Shown: positions 29,797 to 40,279, numbered from the stretch's first letter. The stretch: 61,485 bases of DNA from Nitrosomonas sp. (GCA_016721865.1 JADKHF010000015.1:1-61485), one strand, 5' to 3'. Notes: generated by a model not told the origin, from the sequence alone. Made by a program: numbers and translations.

Positions 29797-30692
29797 ATGT
29801 TTAATATTCCATACAAACTTCATGCTGAAAAACAGGTTATAGCAGAATGGTTGCCTGTGCTGCTTGGGTTATTAGCTCTATATTTACCTACTTTCTATAG
29901 TCTTGCAAATGGAATTTGGGCTCAAGAAGAACAAGCGCACGGACCTATCATTCTGTTTCTTTCGCTCTGGCTTATTTACCGCAAGTGGCCAGAAATGATG
30001 AAAAGAAGTGAAGGACAATCAACTTCAGTTCTTGGATGGATAATTTTATTATTACCCTTTTACTTTATGTTGTTGGTCGATCTCAACAGATATTGATTTT
30101 TGAGATAGGCTCTTTTGTTACAGCGCTGTTGTCTATTTTGCTTATCAAACGAGGAAGCAGTGCTTTGAAGGCTATGTGGTTTCCAATTTTTTTCTTGTTG
30201 TTTATGATTCCATTACCTGGCACGTTTGTAAGTTTGCTTACTATGCCGATGAAAATGGCAGTCTCATATGTAGCAGAAAATATTTTATTTTGGGCAAATT
30301 ATCCTATAGCACGTAATGGTGTTATCTTGCAAATTGGGCAATATCAACTTCTTGTGGCTGATGCCTGTGCTGGATTGCAAACACTGTTGACTTTGGAGGC
30401 ATTAGGGTTGTTTTATCTGAATCTTGTTCATCATACCTCGGTCTTTCGAAATGTAGCACTGGCTATCCTTATAATACCGATCTCTTTTACGGCTAATGTC
30501 ATACGCGTTATCGTTCTTACCTTGATTACTTTCCATTATGGTGATGCTGCTGGGCAGGGTTTTTTGCATGGATTTGCCGGAATGGTTTTGTTCCTTAGTG
30601 CATTATTATTAATCTTGGGTGTTGATACCCTATTGCAATTTTTTATTAAAAAACAGCCTATGAATGTTTCACAGCTTGCTGCTGCAAAGTAG
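29797..30692 (+). CDS. xrtB: Exosortase B (XrtB/EpsH), one-base frameshift
   Basis: This is an inner-membrane protein of about eight helices. The catalytic cysteine is in ADACAGLQTLLTLEALGLF, the arginine in ANVIRVIVLTLITFHYGD and the histidine in GFLHGFAG, the exosortase triad. The frame from 29797 stops at 30096. One extra T in the T4 run near 30056-30061 joins IILLLPF to LLYVVGRSQQILIFEIGSF and the rest to 30692. The enzyme would process PEP-CTERM-type exported proteins and couple them to polysaccharide secretion. No PEP-CTERM substrate was seen in this window. Confidence 0.87.
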
Positions 30693-30849
30693 TAATAGAT
30701 AATTTGTTTGATCGGTGAAAGACATCATCGCAAGTTTCTTAGAATGACTTTACTAGCTTAATAAATGTTAAATATCAACTTTATTTGGGCTGATTTCTTC
30801 TTGTATCTTTTGATGCTTTATTTGCTAATCAGCTAGGAAGAAAAAATCA

Positions 30850-31536
30850 ATGAAAAAATCTTTTTTTATCAGCATTATTCTTGGTGTATTAATGGTGTTA
30901 TCCGGTGCTTTAACATTAGCATTGACCCCAACTAATAAAATTGCAGATTTACAGGAAAAATTAGATCTTGAAATTCTGATTCCTTCTAGGTTTGGGGATT
31001 GGAAAATCGACGAATCAATAATACCTTTGCAAGTCGATGCTGAGACACAAGCTAAACTAAACGAGATTTATAATCAAACGTTATCAAGAACCTATGTTAA
31101 CTCTCTGGGTGAGCGTATTATGCTTTCTGTAGCTTATGGAGGTGATCAGAGCGACAATTTGGCCGTTCATAAACCAGAAGTATGTTATTACGCACAAGGT
31201 TTTGAGATAATGAAAACTTTTGCTGATGAATTGCTAACCCAATATGGAAAATTACCGATTAAGCGTTTATTAGCAATTAAGGGTAATCGAAATGAACCTA
31301 TTACTTACTGGGTAACAGTGGGTAACAAAGTGGTTTTGCCTGGTATTGATGAAAAATTGCAGCAATTGCGATATGGACTGACGGGTAGTGTGCCTGACGG
31401 AATGTTGGTGCGCGTATCTTCTATAGATTCTGATAAAGATAAAGCCTATCAAATTCAGACAATTTTTATTCAGGACTTATTGTCAACACTTGATGTGAAG
31501 GAACGTACCAGACTGATAGGAACATTTGGTGTATAA
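30850..31536 (+). CDS. epsI: EpsI-family exosortase-associated protein (DUF3485)
   Basis: This is 228 residues with an N-terminal membrane anchor (FFISIILGVLMVLSGALTLA) and a periplasmic domain containing AVHKPEVCYYAQGFEI, the conserved cysteine region of EpsI. It follows exosortase in this locus type, and the order XrtB-EpsI matches known clusters. Its exact reaction is not known. The gene is intact and its stop overlaps the start of the next gene (31526). Confidence 0.88.
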   Translation: MKKSFFISIILGVLMVLSGALTLALTPTNKIADLQEKLDLEILIPSRFGDWKIDESIIPLQVDAETQAKLNEIYNQTLSRTYVNSLGERIMLSVAYGGDQSDNLAVHKPEVCYYAQGFEIMKTFADELLTQYGKLPIKRLLAIKGNRNEPITYWVTVGNKVVLPGIDEKLQQLRYGLTGSVPDGMLVRVSSIDSDKDKAYQIQTIFIQDLLSTLDVKERTRLIGTFGV

Positions 31537-33020
31537 GCAAAATTTTGTCTACAAGGTAAGCACATCAACGGATTTGGGTAGTCAAGCAATATTCTATATT
31601 ATTGTATCGGCAAGTTTGTTAATGGCGATGTTGTTTGGTTTGTTTGCGGTAACAGCTAATCCTGTAATTATTGGAATCGCAGTTGCTCTTATCGTAGGCA
31701 CATTACTTTTAACCAAACCTGATTGGATTCTATGGTTGGTTTTGCTACTCGGTTTGCTGGTGATTGGAGTACTCCCGCTTCATCTCGATTCTGTCGCTTC
31801 AAAGGCAGGATGGGGGGTGTCGCTACTAGGTTTCTTCTTGATGTTTATAGCGTTTTTTGCGAGTGCTACGTCACCGAAAAGATTGAAAGATACTCCCGCC
31901 TTCGTTTGGATTGCTCTCTGTTTTCTGGTTTACGCGCTAATTAATTCGTTCATGCAGGGATTCAGCACATGAATTTTTGGGTGGTTTTAAGCGTTACTTT
32001 CAGATGTGGGGACTCTTGTTTGCGCTATGTTGGCTTACTTTCGATGAGCGGGATATACGTCGCTTGCGGTTGTTTTTTTTGATTGCTGCTTTGTTGCAAT
32101 TGCCCTTTGCAGTTTACGAACTTATTTTCTTTGTTCCTGAGCTTAGCGGTTGGGGGGGGGGGGCTGTAGATGTTGTTGCAGGAACCTTTGGAGCCAGTAT
32201 GCACGGTGGCGGGGCCAGCGGGGAAATGGCACTTTTCCTTATCATTATGTTGGCTTTTCTGTTGGCGCTGCGCATGGAAAAGATGTTATCTACCACTCGC
32301 CTGATCTTGTTGTTATTGGTGGTGTTAACACCCCTATTTCTGGGTGAGACCAAAGTAGTAGTTGTATTGCTGCCGTTAATGTTTCTGGTGCTATATCGTC
32401 GCACAATGTTTACCCATCTGCATTACTGGCTGATGGGTTTTGTCGTGGTCATGTTGCTTACGGTGGCCGCAGGTTATCACTACTTAAGTCTTTCCGGCAA
32501 GCCTATTGATGAACAGTTTGAAGCAACCCTTAATTACAATATTTATGAAGAAGGCTATGGAAAGGAAGCGGTTCTTAATCGTACCACGGTATTAACTTTC
32601 TGGTTTGAGCAATCAGGTGTCCATGATCCGGTTTCCTTCATCTTCGGAAATGGAATGGGCAGTTCTCATTCTGTTACAGGTGGTCATGTTGCCAAGCGCT
32701 ATCCTGCGCACGGCATTGATTTGACAGCAGCTTCAACTATTCTCTGGGATATGGGCGTGTTTGGCTTTTGTTTTTTCATTACCATTTTTGCTTTTGCCTG
32801 GCGTTGTGCTGGTCGGCTAAAGCGGGAATCTACTATACCAATAGTAAGAGCTGATGCCGCTGCCATTCAAGCTGCTTTGGTACTATTTACATTCTTCAAT
32901 TTTTATCGCCCAGGATTACTGGAAATCGTAGGTATTCAGGTTGTGTTTGCTGCAATGTTAGGCTATTTGGCTTGGTTGCATCGTAAGCATACTCTTGCGA
33001 TAGAAATTAACGGTTCATAA
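31526..33020 (+). CDS. O-antigen polymerase/ligase-like membrane protein (frameshifted)
   Basis: About 12 membrane helices are spread over two frames. Piece 31526-31972 carries the first four, and 31977-33020 the rest with a large periplasmic loop (KPIDEQFEATLNYNIYEEGY, then FGNGMGSSHSVTGGH). The join is near 31957: removing one G of GGG gives FMQDSAHEFLGGFKRYFQMW. The gene also contains a run of 12 G at 32152-32163, read in frame as WGGGA. It is probably the Wzy-type polymerase of the locus, in the usual place after EpsI. The assignment is by topology and context. Confidence 0.72.
32152..32163. repeat. G12 homopolymer inside polymerase-like gene
   Basis: Twelve consecutive G on the coding strand are read as W-G-G-G-A. 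The length is enough for slipped-strand frameshifting in vivo, and is also a known trouble spot for sequencing. Confidence 0.9.
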
Positions 33021-33026
33021 GTTTCT

Positions 33027-33142
33027 TGAGGGTCCTCTGAATAACTGCCATTTCAAGCATGGCTAGAAATCTATATTATTGATTCAGAAAGCTTCCTCAC
33101 TACTTTCGGAATGACAAGGATGGGCTATTCAGAGGCTCCTTA
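33027..33142. repeat. MITE-like element, second copy of GCCTCTGAATA family
   Basis: Left end GGTCCTCTGAATAAC and right end complement AAGGAGCCTCTGAATAGCC match the ends at 27306-27420. The 116-bp unit lies just after the polymerase-like gene stop. The next 250 bases to 33397 hold no gene; they contain a Shine-Dalgarno-like AGGAGG near 33241 with no open frame of use. Confidence 0.6.
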
Positions 33143-33396
33143 ATATTTCGGTATTGTGTATTGATAAGTGATTATAAGAGAGTAATAAGCATAAATGTGA
33201 TTTGTCGCGTAGAATTGTATATGCCTCTATACTATTTTCAGGAGGAAGGGTGAAGTATAGGAAAATCTGCAGAAGATGCATGATAAAGGCAACTTAAAGC
33301 TTTTAATCATCCCCCAAATGTATCAAATTAAAATAGTTTATGGGCAAAAATTGTATTACTTTGATGGTGCTTTATATCAATTGTGAAAGATAGAAA

Positions 33397-34416
33397 ATGA
33401 AACTCTCAATTCTGATCAAGGCGCTCAATGAAGAAGCGATGATAGCAAAATGCCTCGAAGCAGCTCTGGCAGAAGCCCCAAAAGTTGATGGCGAGGTAAT
33501 TTTGGTTGATTCGCTTTCTACTGATAGAACAATTGAGATCGCAAGGCGCTACCCTGTACGCATTATCCAGTTTTCGTGGAGAATGGATTGTGGAGCCGGA
33601 TCTGCCGTGCAACTTGGCTACCAATACGCTCATGGTAAATACCTGTATGTACTAGATGGTGATATGGTATTGCAGCCCGGTTTCTTATCGGCGGCATTGA
33701 ATTATCTTGAATCCAATCCTGATGTGGCTGGCGTGGCGGGAAAAGTGCTTGATACAAGTATCAAGACTCTGGACGATAAACGACGGGCATCTATGGCGAC
33801 AGCACAGCAACAAATATTGGAGGTACCGGATCTTGGTGGCGGCGGTCTGTATCGCCGTAAAGCGATTGAATCTGTCGGCTATCTTGCTCATCGCTGGCTT
33901 CCGGCTTGCGAGGAGGCTGAACTTGGCGCCCGTCTGCGAGCTTCTGGTTGGCATCTTATTCGACTTCCAAACATAGCGGTATTGCATACGGGTTATTCTG
34001 AAAGCAATTTCCAAATGCTTCACCGACTATGGCGGAATCGACGGATGCATGCCTACGGTATTTATCTTCGAACGGCCTTTGGGCGTTCATGGTGGTGGTT
34101 AAGTATCCGTCAGGCTTGGTTCGTTTTCGTTGCACCTGCTCTTCATGTTGTGGCGGGAATGTTGGCAGCAATATGTGCGATGTATATAGAAGTAATTAAG
34201 ATAGTACCTGCATTGGCGATTACTGAATCTCTTATTTGGTTTGGAGTTATTACGCTTATGGCAGTAAGAAAGAGAAGTGTTTCTGATGCAGTACTTTCAG
34301 CCTATGGATGGCACTTTTACGCTCTTGCAGCAGCACTTGGATTCATGCATTCAACTCCAGATCCGATGATTCCAATCAATGCACGAGAACTCACTGAACA
34401 TCAAATTCCACTATAA
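33397..34416 (+). CDS. Family 2 glycosyltransferase
   Basis: This is 339 residues. The GT-A start is MKLSILIKALNEEAMIAKCL, with D in LVDSLSTDRT, the DxD-like LDGDMVL, and a GGGGLYRRKAI acceptor-side motif. A C-terminal pair of membrane helices (residues about 240-300) follows. It would add a sugar from a nucleotide donor to the growing lipid-linked repeat unit on the cytoplasmic face of the membrane. The gene is intact, between the polymerase-like gene and an IS nest. Confidence 0.85.
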   Translation: MKLSILIKALNEEAMIAKCLEAALAEAPKVDGEVILVDSLSTDRTIEIARRYPVRIIQFSWRMDCGAGSAVQLGYQYAHGKYLYVLDGDMVLQPGFLSAALNYLESNPDVAGVAGKVLDTSIKTLDDKRRASMATAQQQILEVPDLGGGGLYRRKAIESVGYLAHRWLPACEEAELGARLRASGWHLIRLPNIAVLHTGYSESNFQMLHRLWRNRRMHAYGIYLRTAFGRSWWWLSIRQAWFVFVAPALHVVAGMLAAICAMYIEVIKIVPALAITESLIWFGVITLMAVRKRSVSDAVLSAYGWHFYALAAALGFMHSTPDPMIPINARELTEHQIPL

Positions 34417-35553
34417 CGTTACAAGTTATTACTCAAGTTTCTGAGTTATTTTCAAGAAGAATATTAATCCAACCTATTGATTAATAATAAATATAAGCCT
34501 CTAAAGTGGTAAAATGTAGTTTGCTTGACGAACTAACCCAACCACTCGGAGGCTTCAATGAAACGTGACACAAAACCACTGGCTTTGCCAAGTCTAATTG
34601 GCGACTTATTCACGGCACAAGGCCTACAGATTGACAATATTCTTGCGACTGTCTGGACTAAGATGAACATTATCACCTTGCTGCATCGAGCTGGATTTAA
34701 AAAGCGATCAGGAATTGAGGTTAACCAAGTTATTTATTTGTTGTTAGTCTGGGTGTGGTTAAGAACTGAATCTATTGGTATGTTTTCTCGCAAATCAATG
34801 CAGAGTTTCACTGATGTCAAGAAAGACGTTATGTATGATTATCTCAAACGAGAAGATGTGAATTGGCGGCGCCTACATAGTCAGGTTGCCCGGCGAGTGG
34901 TTATAGAACACGAGCTGAATAAGCGTGAGGTTAAAGCCTTTGTACTTGATGACTCAATCAAAACAAGGCGAGGAAAAAGATGGCGGGTGTTTCGTGTCAC
35001 TTTGACCACTTAACAGGCAAAACAGTGATGGGTTAGCAAGTCCTGACTTTAGGCTATGCCACCAGTGAGGAAATATTTCTGCCACTGGATAATCAGCTCT
35101 ATATCAGTCAAAAGAACATTCAAGCGCAGGAGCAGAATTTCCGTGATGGTCGAAGTATTGTGGCCAAACGCTATCGAGAATCGGTATTGATGAGCAAACC
35201 GGAAATGGCTGCGGACATGGTGAAACGCGCATTGACGAAAGGTTTTGCCACCGACTACTTAGTGGCAGACGCTTGGTATGGTAACAAAACCACGCTACGC
35301 TTAACGCAGGCAACAGATTTAACCGCAATCTTGCGGATGAAGAAAGACAAAATGCTGTATCGCTATAGTTATTATGTCAATGGAGACGGCATACGATCAT
35401 GACAAATGCTAAGAGCCTTTACAGGCATCAAGTTCGTAAACAATGGCAAAGGATTCAGGGAACACGTTACCAGTGCAAAGTGTTGAATGTTGATGTGGTC
35501 TAATAGACTCGGACACTCCAGTTAAGAGAAAATAATCTTAATTGGAGGAAGAA

Positions 35554-35850
35554 ATGGAAACGAGGAAACAATATACAAAGGAATTCAAACTGGATGCAAT
35601 CAGTCTGGTTCTGGATCAGGGATTGACGATAGCAGAAGCTGCCAGGAGCTTGAAATCAGGGCTAACATGCTTGGGCGATGGATCAAGGAGAACGAGGCGG
35701 ATAATAATGGCCAGGCATTCCGGGGTAATGGGAAACTGACGCCGGATCAGGAGAAATTCGGCGACTTAAGATAGAAAACAAACAATTAAAGCTGGAGCGG
35801 CAAATATTAAAGGAGGCGGCGGTCTTTTTCGTGAAAGAAACGAAGTGAAG
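35554..35850 (+). pseudogene. IS3 OrfA (frameshifted)
   Basis: The start METRKQYTKEFKLDAISLVL and the helix-turn-helix GLTIAEAARSL are typical of IS3 OrfA. After a frame change near 35655 the sequence continues NMLGRWIKENEADNNGQAFRG and KIENKQLKLERQILKEAA, the leucine-zipper tail. At least two frame changes break it. Confidence 0.75.
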
Positions 35851-36713
35851 TATTCGTTCATCACCCAAAGAAAAAGACCTGCCCGGTCGGCCTAATGTGT
35901 CGGCTATTGGGTGTCAGTCGCAGTGCTTACTATGACTATGAACAACGCCGTCGCAATTGCCCGGATGATCTGCACCACAGACAACTTCTTGATGCTGTGA
36001 AGAATATTGCAAAATCATGCGATTACACCTATGGCAGTCGCCGAATGAAACGAGCGCTAAATGCCTTAGGCTATTCGATTAGCCGCTGGAAGACGAGAAA
36101 ACTAATGCGTGAGGCTTTCGTCACTGTCAGGCATCGGAAGAAATACAAGGTGACGACAGACAGCAATCACCAGTTGCCGGTATTTGAAAACCAATTGAAT
36201 CGGCAATTTGATGTTGCCAAACCGGATCAAGTTTATGTTTGCGATATCACATACATCTGGACACAAGAAGGCTGGCTGTATCTGGCAATCGTAATAGATT
36301 TGTTTTCCAGAAAAGTGGTCGGTTGGAGCATGAGCTCACGGATGAAAGCAACACTGGTTTGTGATGCATTGCGAATGGCTATCTGGTTGCGCCTGGCCAC
36401 CGCCAGGCCTGATTGTGCATTCAGATCGTGGATCGCAGTATGCCGGCAAAGCATACCGCAATCTACTTAAAGCATATGGTTTTATTGGCAGCATGAGTCG
36501 TCTGGGAAATTGTTGGGATAATGCAGTTGCGGAAAGCTCTTTGGCAGCCTCAAGCAGGAACGTTGCCAATGACGGCATTACCAAACCCGCTATGAAGCAC
36601 AGCAGGACATTTTGCAGTATATCGCCGTGTTTTATAACAACCAAAGACTGCATTCATACCTGGATTACAAAAGTCCGAACCAATATGAAGCTGAAGCAGC
36701 AAAAACGATGAAA
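35847..36713 (+). pseudogene. IS3 OrfB transposase (frameshifted)
   Basis: The 35895-36470 frame has CRLLGVSRSAYYDYEQRR, then the catalytic DDE region: VYVCDITYIWTQEGWLYLAI with the first D and FSRKVVGWS. The frame changes near 36395. The rest (IVHSDRGSQYAGKAYRNLL with the second D, then NCWDNAVAESS with the E) continues in the 36361-36711 frame. It is similar to IS3/IS150-type integrases and inactive as written. Confidence 0.8.
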
Positions 36714-37175
36714 GTTGCTAACTGAGGTGTCCGGTTTTACTTGACCAGGTCACTTCTGCATGCTTGTCTTTGAAGAACAAAAAGCATAGGGCTGCAAGTG
36801 AGTGCCGTGAGAAATCAGTTAGTTGATGGTTTGATGAATTTGAGTTTCGCAAAACAGCTTTGGTTTCTGTTTCGTGCACTTATTCATGATGGCCTACTAA
36901 GTATTAAGCAGCAACTTGGTTGTCCCATTGACCAGATTATGGAGACAATTGAAGAGCACATAAATCATTTTTTTGTGCAAGCTCTGCCGTTAGATCATTT
37001 TACGTTGAAACAGGAAGCCTTGGATAATGAAGATTAGTGAGATTCTATTCAATTTTGAACTCCGAACTTGAGTTATTATAGAAACTATTAGATGCAGTTG
37101 ATTTCAACCAGACTTTTTACTGAAGAATAGTCATGGCCGAAATGATAGAAAGAACACTTAAAATGAAGGAAGCAT

Positions 37176-38528
37176 ATGTCTATTAGTGCATTGGATATAG
37201 AGCGGGTTGTCCATGGTGGCTTTTGTATAGGTTGTGGTGTTTGTCGATCGGTCGAACCCGCTATTGAAATAAGTCTAAATAAATATGGCGAGTATGTGGC
37301 CAATCTTGACAATTCCAATGAGCATGGACGTCGAATCGCTTCTAACGTTTGTCCCTTCTCAGTCAATGTAAACGAGACTGAATTGGCTGATGAAGTGTTT
37401 AATGGACAAATGCAACATGAATCTATTGGCCGATTTTCAGGGTTATTCGCAGGATATTCTCTAAAGGATAGGGAATCAGGTTCATCAGGTGGGGTGATTA
37501 CATACATTATCAAGCGATTGTTTGAATCCAAGGAAATTGATTATGCTATTCTTGTCCGTCAACGCATGGCGAATAATATCAGGGGCTTGGAGTTTGCTTT
37601 CGATGTTATTTCGTCTGATCTGGAGGTTGCTTCTGGGTCTACGTCCTTTTATTACCCTGTAACGTATTCAGAAGCTCTGGAGTTTATTGCTAAGAATCCA
37701 GGTCGTTATGCGATTACAGGCGTTCCCTGTTTTCACAAGGCTATACGTTTGCTCAAACGGCAGAATCCACTTTACCGTGAACGAATTCAATATCAGATTG
37801 GTTTGGTCTGCGGTCAATTAAAAAGTACACTATATTTAGAATACCTACTTCGTCGTGCTGATGTACCATCTGGAAAAATTGAGTCGGCGCGCTTCCGGAG
37901 GAAAGATTCCCAAAATCGTGCGGATGAATACTTTTTTGAGGCAGTCACACGAGGTGACGATGAAAAGAAAAACTTATATCGGGTTGGTAATAAACAAATA
38001 GGTGTAAATTGGGGTATGGGATTGTTTAAACCCAAGGCTTGTGATTATTGCGATGATGTGTTTGCTGAGACCGCTGACATCGCTGTTATGGATGGCTGGC
38101 TACCACAATATGTTAAAGATGGTAGAGGTACTAGTCTGATTGTCGTGCGTGATAGACGCTTGATGGATGTTTTATACAGTGGTCAAGAAGCGGGAAGTAT
38201 GTATTTGGAGTCTGTAAGCGTCGAGGAAATTGTCAAGTCACAGCAGGGAGGGCTTAATCACCGGAAGCAAGGGCTGGCTTACCGTCTGTCTATATCAATG
38301 GGTTGGACACCGACAAAGCGAATTCGACCATCTTCTGATTTTTCATTACTGTTCAAAGTGGAGCAGATCATGCGTCTTGTTCTCCGCAAGACAAGCAGGC
38401 ATGCGATGACGGTGCAGATTAAAGTCGAATCCGGGTTGTTAATATTTAATACATTAATGGCATTACAGTTGTTTGCCTATCGGGTGGTACAAAAACTTAA
38501 ACGAATTTTTAAATTGTCGATTTATTAG
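37176..38528 (+). CDS. FrhB-like (coenzyme F420 hydrogenase beta family) protein
   Basis: This is 450 residues. An N-terminal ferredoxin-like motif CIGCGVCRSVEP is followed by CPF, and a C-terminal domain has the cysteines of CDYCDDVFAETADIAVMDGW. The family includes iron-sulfur flavoproteins that accompany pyruvyl transferases in capsule and exopolysaccharide loci (WcaK/CsaB-type neighbours). The next gene, 17 bases downstream, is such a pyruvyl transferase, so they probably act together. The reaction is not known for the polysaccharide-linked members. The gene is intact. Confidence 0.8.
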   Translation: MSISALDIERVVHGGFCIGCGVCRSVEPAIEISLNKYGEYVANLDNSNEHGRRIASNVCPFSVNVNETELADEVFNGQMQHESIGRFSGLFAGYSLKDRESGSSGGVITYIIKRLFESKEIDYAILVRQRMANNIRGLEFAFDVISSDLEVASGSTSFYYPVTYSEALEFIAKNPGRYAITGVPCFHKAIRLLKRQNPLYRERIQYQIGLVCGQLKSTLYLEYLLRRADVPSGKIESARFRRKDSQNRADEYFFEAVTRGDDEKKNLYRVGNKQIGVNWGMGLFKPKACDYCDDVFAETADIAVMDGWLPQYVKDGRGTSLIVVRDRRLMDVLYSGQEAGSMYLESVSVEEIVKSQQGGLNHRKQGLAYRLSISMGWTPTKRIRPSSDFSLLFKVEQIMRLVLRKTSRHAMTVQIKVESGLLIFNTLMALQLFAYRVVQKLKRIFKLSIY

Positions 38529-38545
38529 TTTCTATCGGGATTGGA

Positions 38546-39793
38546 ATGACAAATAAATACTATTTCTTAGGACACGAGACTCTTGCAAATCGTGGTTGCG
38601 AGGCATTAATACGTGGTATTTCCAGCATTATTCGTGAGCGGCAATCAGATGCCGAATTTCTTGCACCTACCTTTAATGAGGAAAGTGACCTCAAACAATT
38701 ACCCAGATCTAATAAATTGGGTGTGCGATTTGTTCCGACTTATCGCATGCCTTTCTATGGCAGAGTTTGGGGAAGACTGAATAAAGCGATACCCGGGTTA
38801 AGGCGCGTGTGGATTCCTTTACCAAGTATACCTAAGAACATACTAAAAAGTTTGCAAGATACCACCGCTGGTATCATGACAGGCGGAGACAATCTCTCAT
38901 TGGACTACGGTGTACTCTCACTGCTTAAATTTATGGGGCAAGCGGAAAGCTATATGTCAGACATTCATCCATTGTATTTATGGGCTGCATCAGTCGGACC
39001 TTTTGGATCTCAGCCTGATATAGAGCAGTATATGATCCGGCATCTCGCTAAATACACTGGTATTTCTGTACGTGAAACTTCTACTCGCGACTACCTCGAT
39101 AAACTTGGATTACGCAATGTAAAGTTAGTTGCTGATCCAGCCTTTGTGATGATACCTGAGCCTTGGAATACTTTGACAGTATTGCCTTCTGAATTGGGTG
39201 AAGGATTGTTGGGATTCAACGTTAGTCCTTTAATCAAGAGCTTCCGTAATAACGATTCTCATGTATTGGAGATGGAAACGGCAGTAATAGATTTTTTACA
39301 GAATGTGATTAAGCGAACAGATCTATCTATTGTGCTGATACCTCATGTGGATAGTATCGATGGAGGCGCGTGGAATAGTGACTATCTCTATATGCAGCGT
39401 CTGATTAAACGTATTTCCTTGCCATCTGGTGCATTTGCTGCCCGGATCAGTTTGGCTCCTCGTGATATGAATGCGGTACGGATTAAATATCTGATCTCTC
39501 AGTGCCGCTTTTTTATCGGAGCGCGTACTCATGCAACCATCGCTGCATGGTCGTCACGTGTACCTACTATTTCTATCGCTTACAGCGTCAAGGCAACTGG
39601 ATTAAATACTGATTTATTCGGAGATTTACGGTATGTGCTTGAAACACAAAATCTCTCTCGAACAACTTTATGGGAATCCTTGGAAAGATTGCGTGCCGAT
39701 GAACAAAGTATTAAAACTTTACTGGAGCAGCGTATTCCTGAGTGGCAAAAGCGGGCTCGCTCTGCGGTTGATCATATGATGGCAGTCTGTTGA
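38546..39793 (+). CDS. Polysaccharide pyruvyl transferase family protein
   Basis: This is 415 residues with the fold of the WcaK/AmsJ/CsaB family. Features are an N-terminal HETLANRGCEALIRGI, the central GGDNLSLDYG, WAASVGPFG, and the C-terminal IGARTHATIAAWSSRVPTIS with the conserved RxH. These enzymes transfer pyruvate from phosphoenolpyruvate to a sugar of the repeat unit. It is intact and co-directional with the FrhB-like gene. Pyruvylation would add negative charge to the polymer. Confidence 0.85.
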   Translation: MTNKYYFLGHETLANRGCEALIRGISSIIRERQSDAEFLAPTFNEESDLKQLPRSNKLGVRFVPTYRMPFYGRVWGRLNKAIPGLRRVWIPLPSIPKNILKSLQDTTAGIMTGGDNLSLDYGVLSLLKFMGQAESYMSDIHPLYLWAASVGPFGSQPDIEQYMIRHLAKYTGISVRETSTRDYLDKLGLRNVKLVADPAFVMIPEPWNTLTVLPSELGEGLLGFNVSPLIKSFRNNDSHVLEMETAVIDFLQNVIKRTDLSIVLIPHVDSIDGGAWNSDYLYMQRLIKRISLPSGAFAARISLAPRDMNAVRIKYLISQCRFFIGARTHATIAAWSSRVPTISIAYSVKATGLNTDLFGDLRYVLETQNLSRTTLWESLERLRADEQSIKTLLEQRIPEWQKRARSAVDHMMAVC

Positions 39794-40096
39794 TTTGGCA
39801 TTTTATATAGTGTTATTTAGTGGTCACCATATCACCTCTCTTATAGTTCGGCACAAGTTCATAGAGCAAGAAGGTGCGCTCATCGAGTAACGACAGTATG
39901 ATCAATTATGAAATGCAATTTCTTGAAACATATAAATCATTTGGTTTAATTCCAGAATACACATCAAAAGATAGGCCTGATAACAATTTCTTCCGATTTG
40001 TTTGATGCTAACATGAAACTCAATCGTACCTGCTGTATCAACTTCGTTTTAGCTGAAAAATAAAAAAGAAGAAATACCAAGTGCCTTATTAATTTA
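39794..40096. other. Gene-free stretch
   Basis: I see no gene here between the pyruvyl transferase and the MITE at 40097. The base composition is AT-rich and like the rest of the locus. Confidence 0.5.
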
Positions 40097-40242
40097 GGCT
40101 ATGTCGCAATTAGCTGCTGAACGAAATTTCCTAAACCGCACAAGCGCTTATCAATCGCAGGATTGTGCGTTTTTATGGCAAATATAATGTTATTCGGATG
40201 TATATGGTTGCTAAAAATTCAACATTTAATTACGACATAGCC
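40097..40242. repeat. MITE-like element, GGCTATGTC family, copy A
   Basis: This is a 146-bp unit with inverted ends GGCTATGTCGCAATTAGCTG and the complement GGCTATGTCGTAATTAAATG. It matches copy B at 47724-47872. Flanks TTAATTTA and TTAATTAT suggest an 8-bp duplication that has since changed. Confidence 0.8.
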
Positions 40243-40279
40243 TTAATTATTAACTATCTGGAATTGAAGTGGAGTGTAA

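Larger units (their letters stand above)
35501..36748 (+). mobile_element. IS3-family element inserted in IS4
   Basis: GGTC flanks both ends (35497-35500 and 36749-36752, coordinates within a base). This is consistent with a 3-4 bp target duplication. The ends share CGGACAC-x2-CAGTTA in inverted orientation. It contains two overlapping IS3-type frames, orfA and orfB. Confidence 0.7.
34558..37037 (+). pseudogene. IS4-family transposase, split by IS3 and frameshifted
   Basis: Ordered pieces are 34558-35013 (MKRDTKPLALPSLIGDLFTA, with catalytic-type D in VLDDSIKTRRGKR), then 35040-35490 (FATDYLVADAWYGNK with the second D). The C-terminal piece is 36760-37037 (IMETIEEHINHFFVQALPLD). The IS3 element lies at 35501-36748 and separates the last two. 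There is also a frame change near 34975 and stops near 35400 and 35470. It belongs to the same family as the fragment at 18788-19165. Confidence 0.75.
34431..37073 (+). mobile_element. IS4-family element disrupted by an IS3-family element
   Basis: Inverted ends ACTCAAGTTTCTGAGTT (left) and the complement ACTCAAGTTCGGAGTT (right end at 37073) bound the composite. Without the IS3 insert it is about 1.4 kb. It lies inside the exopolysaccharide locus between the GT2 and FrhB-like genes. Confidence 0.7.
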
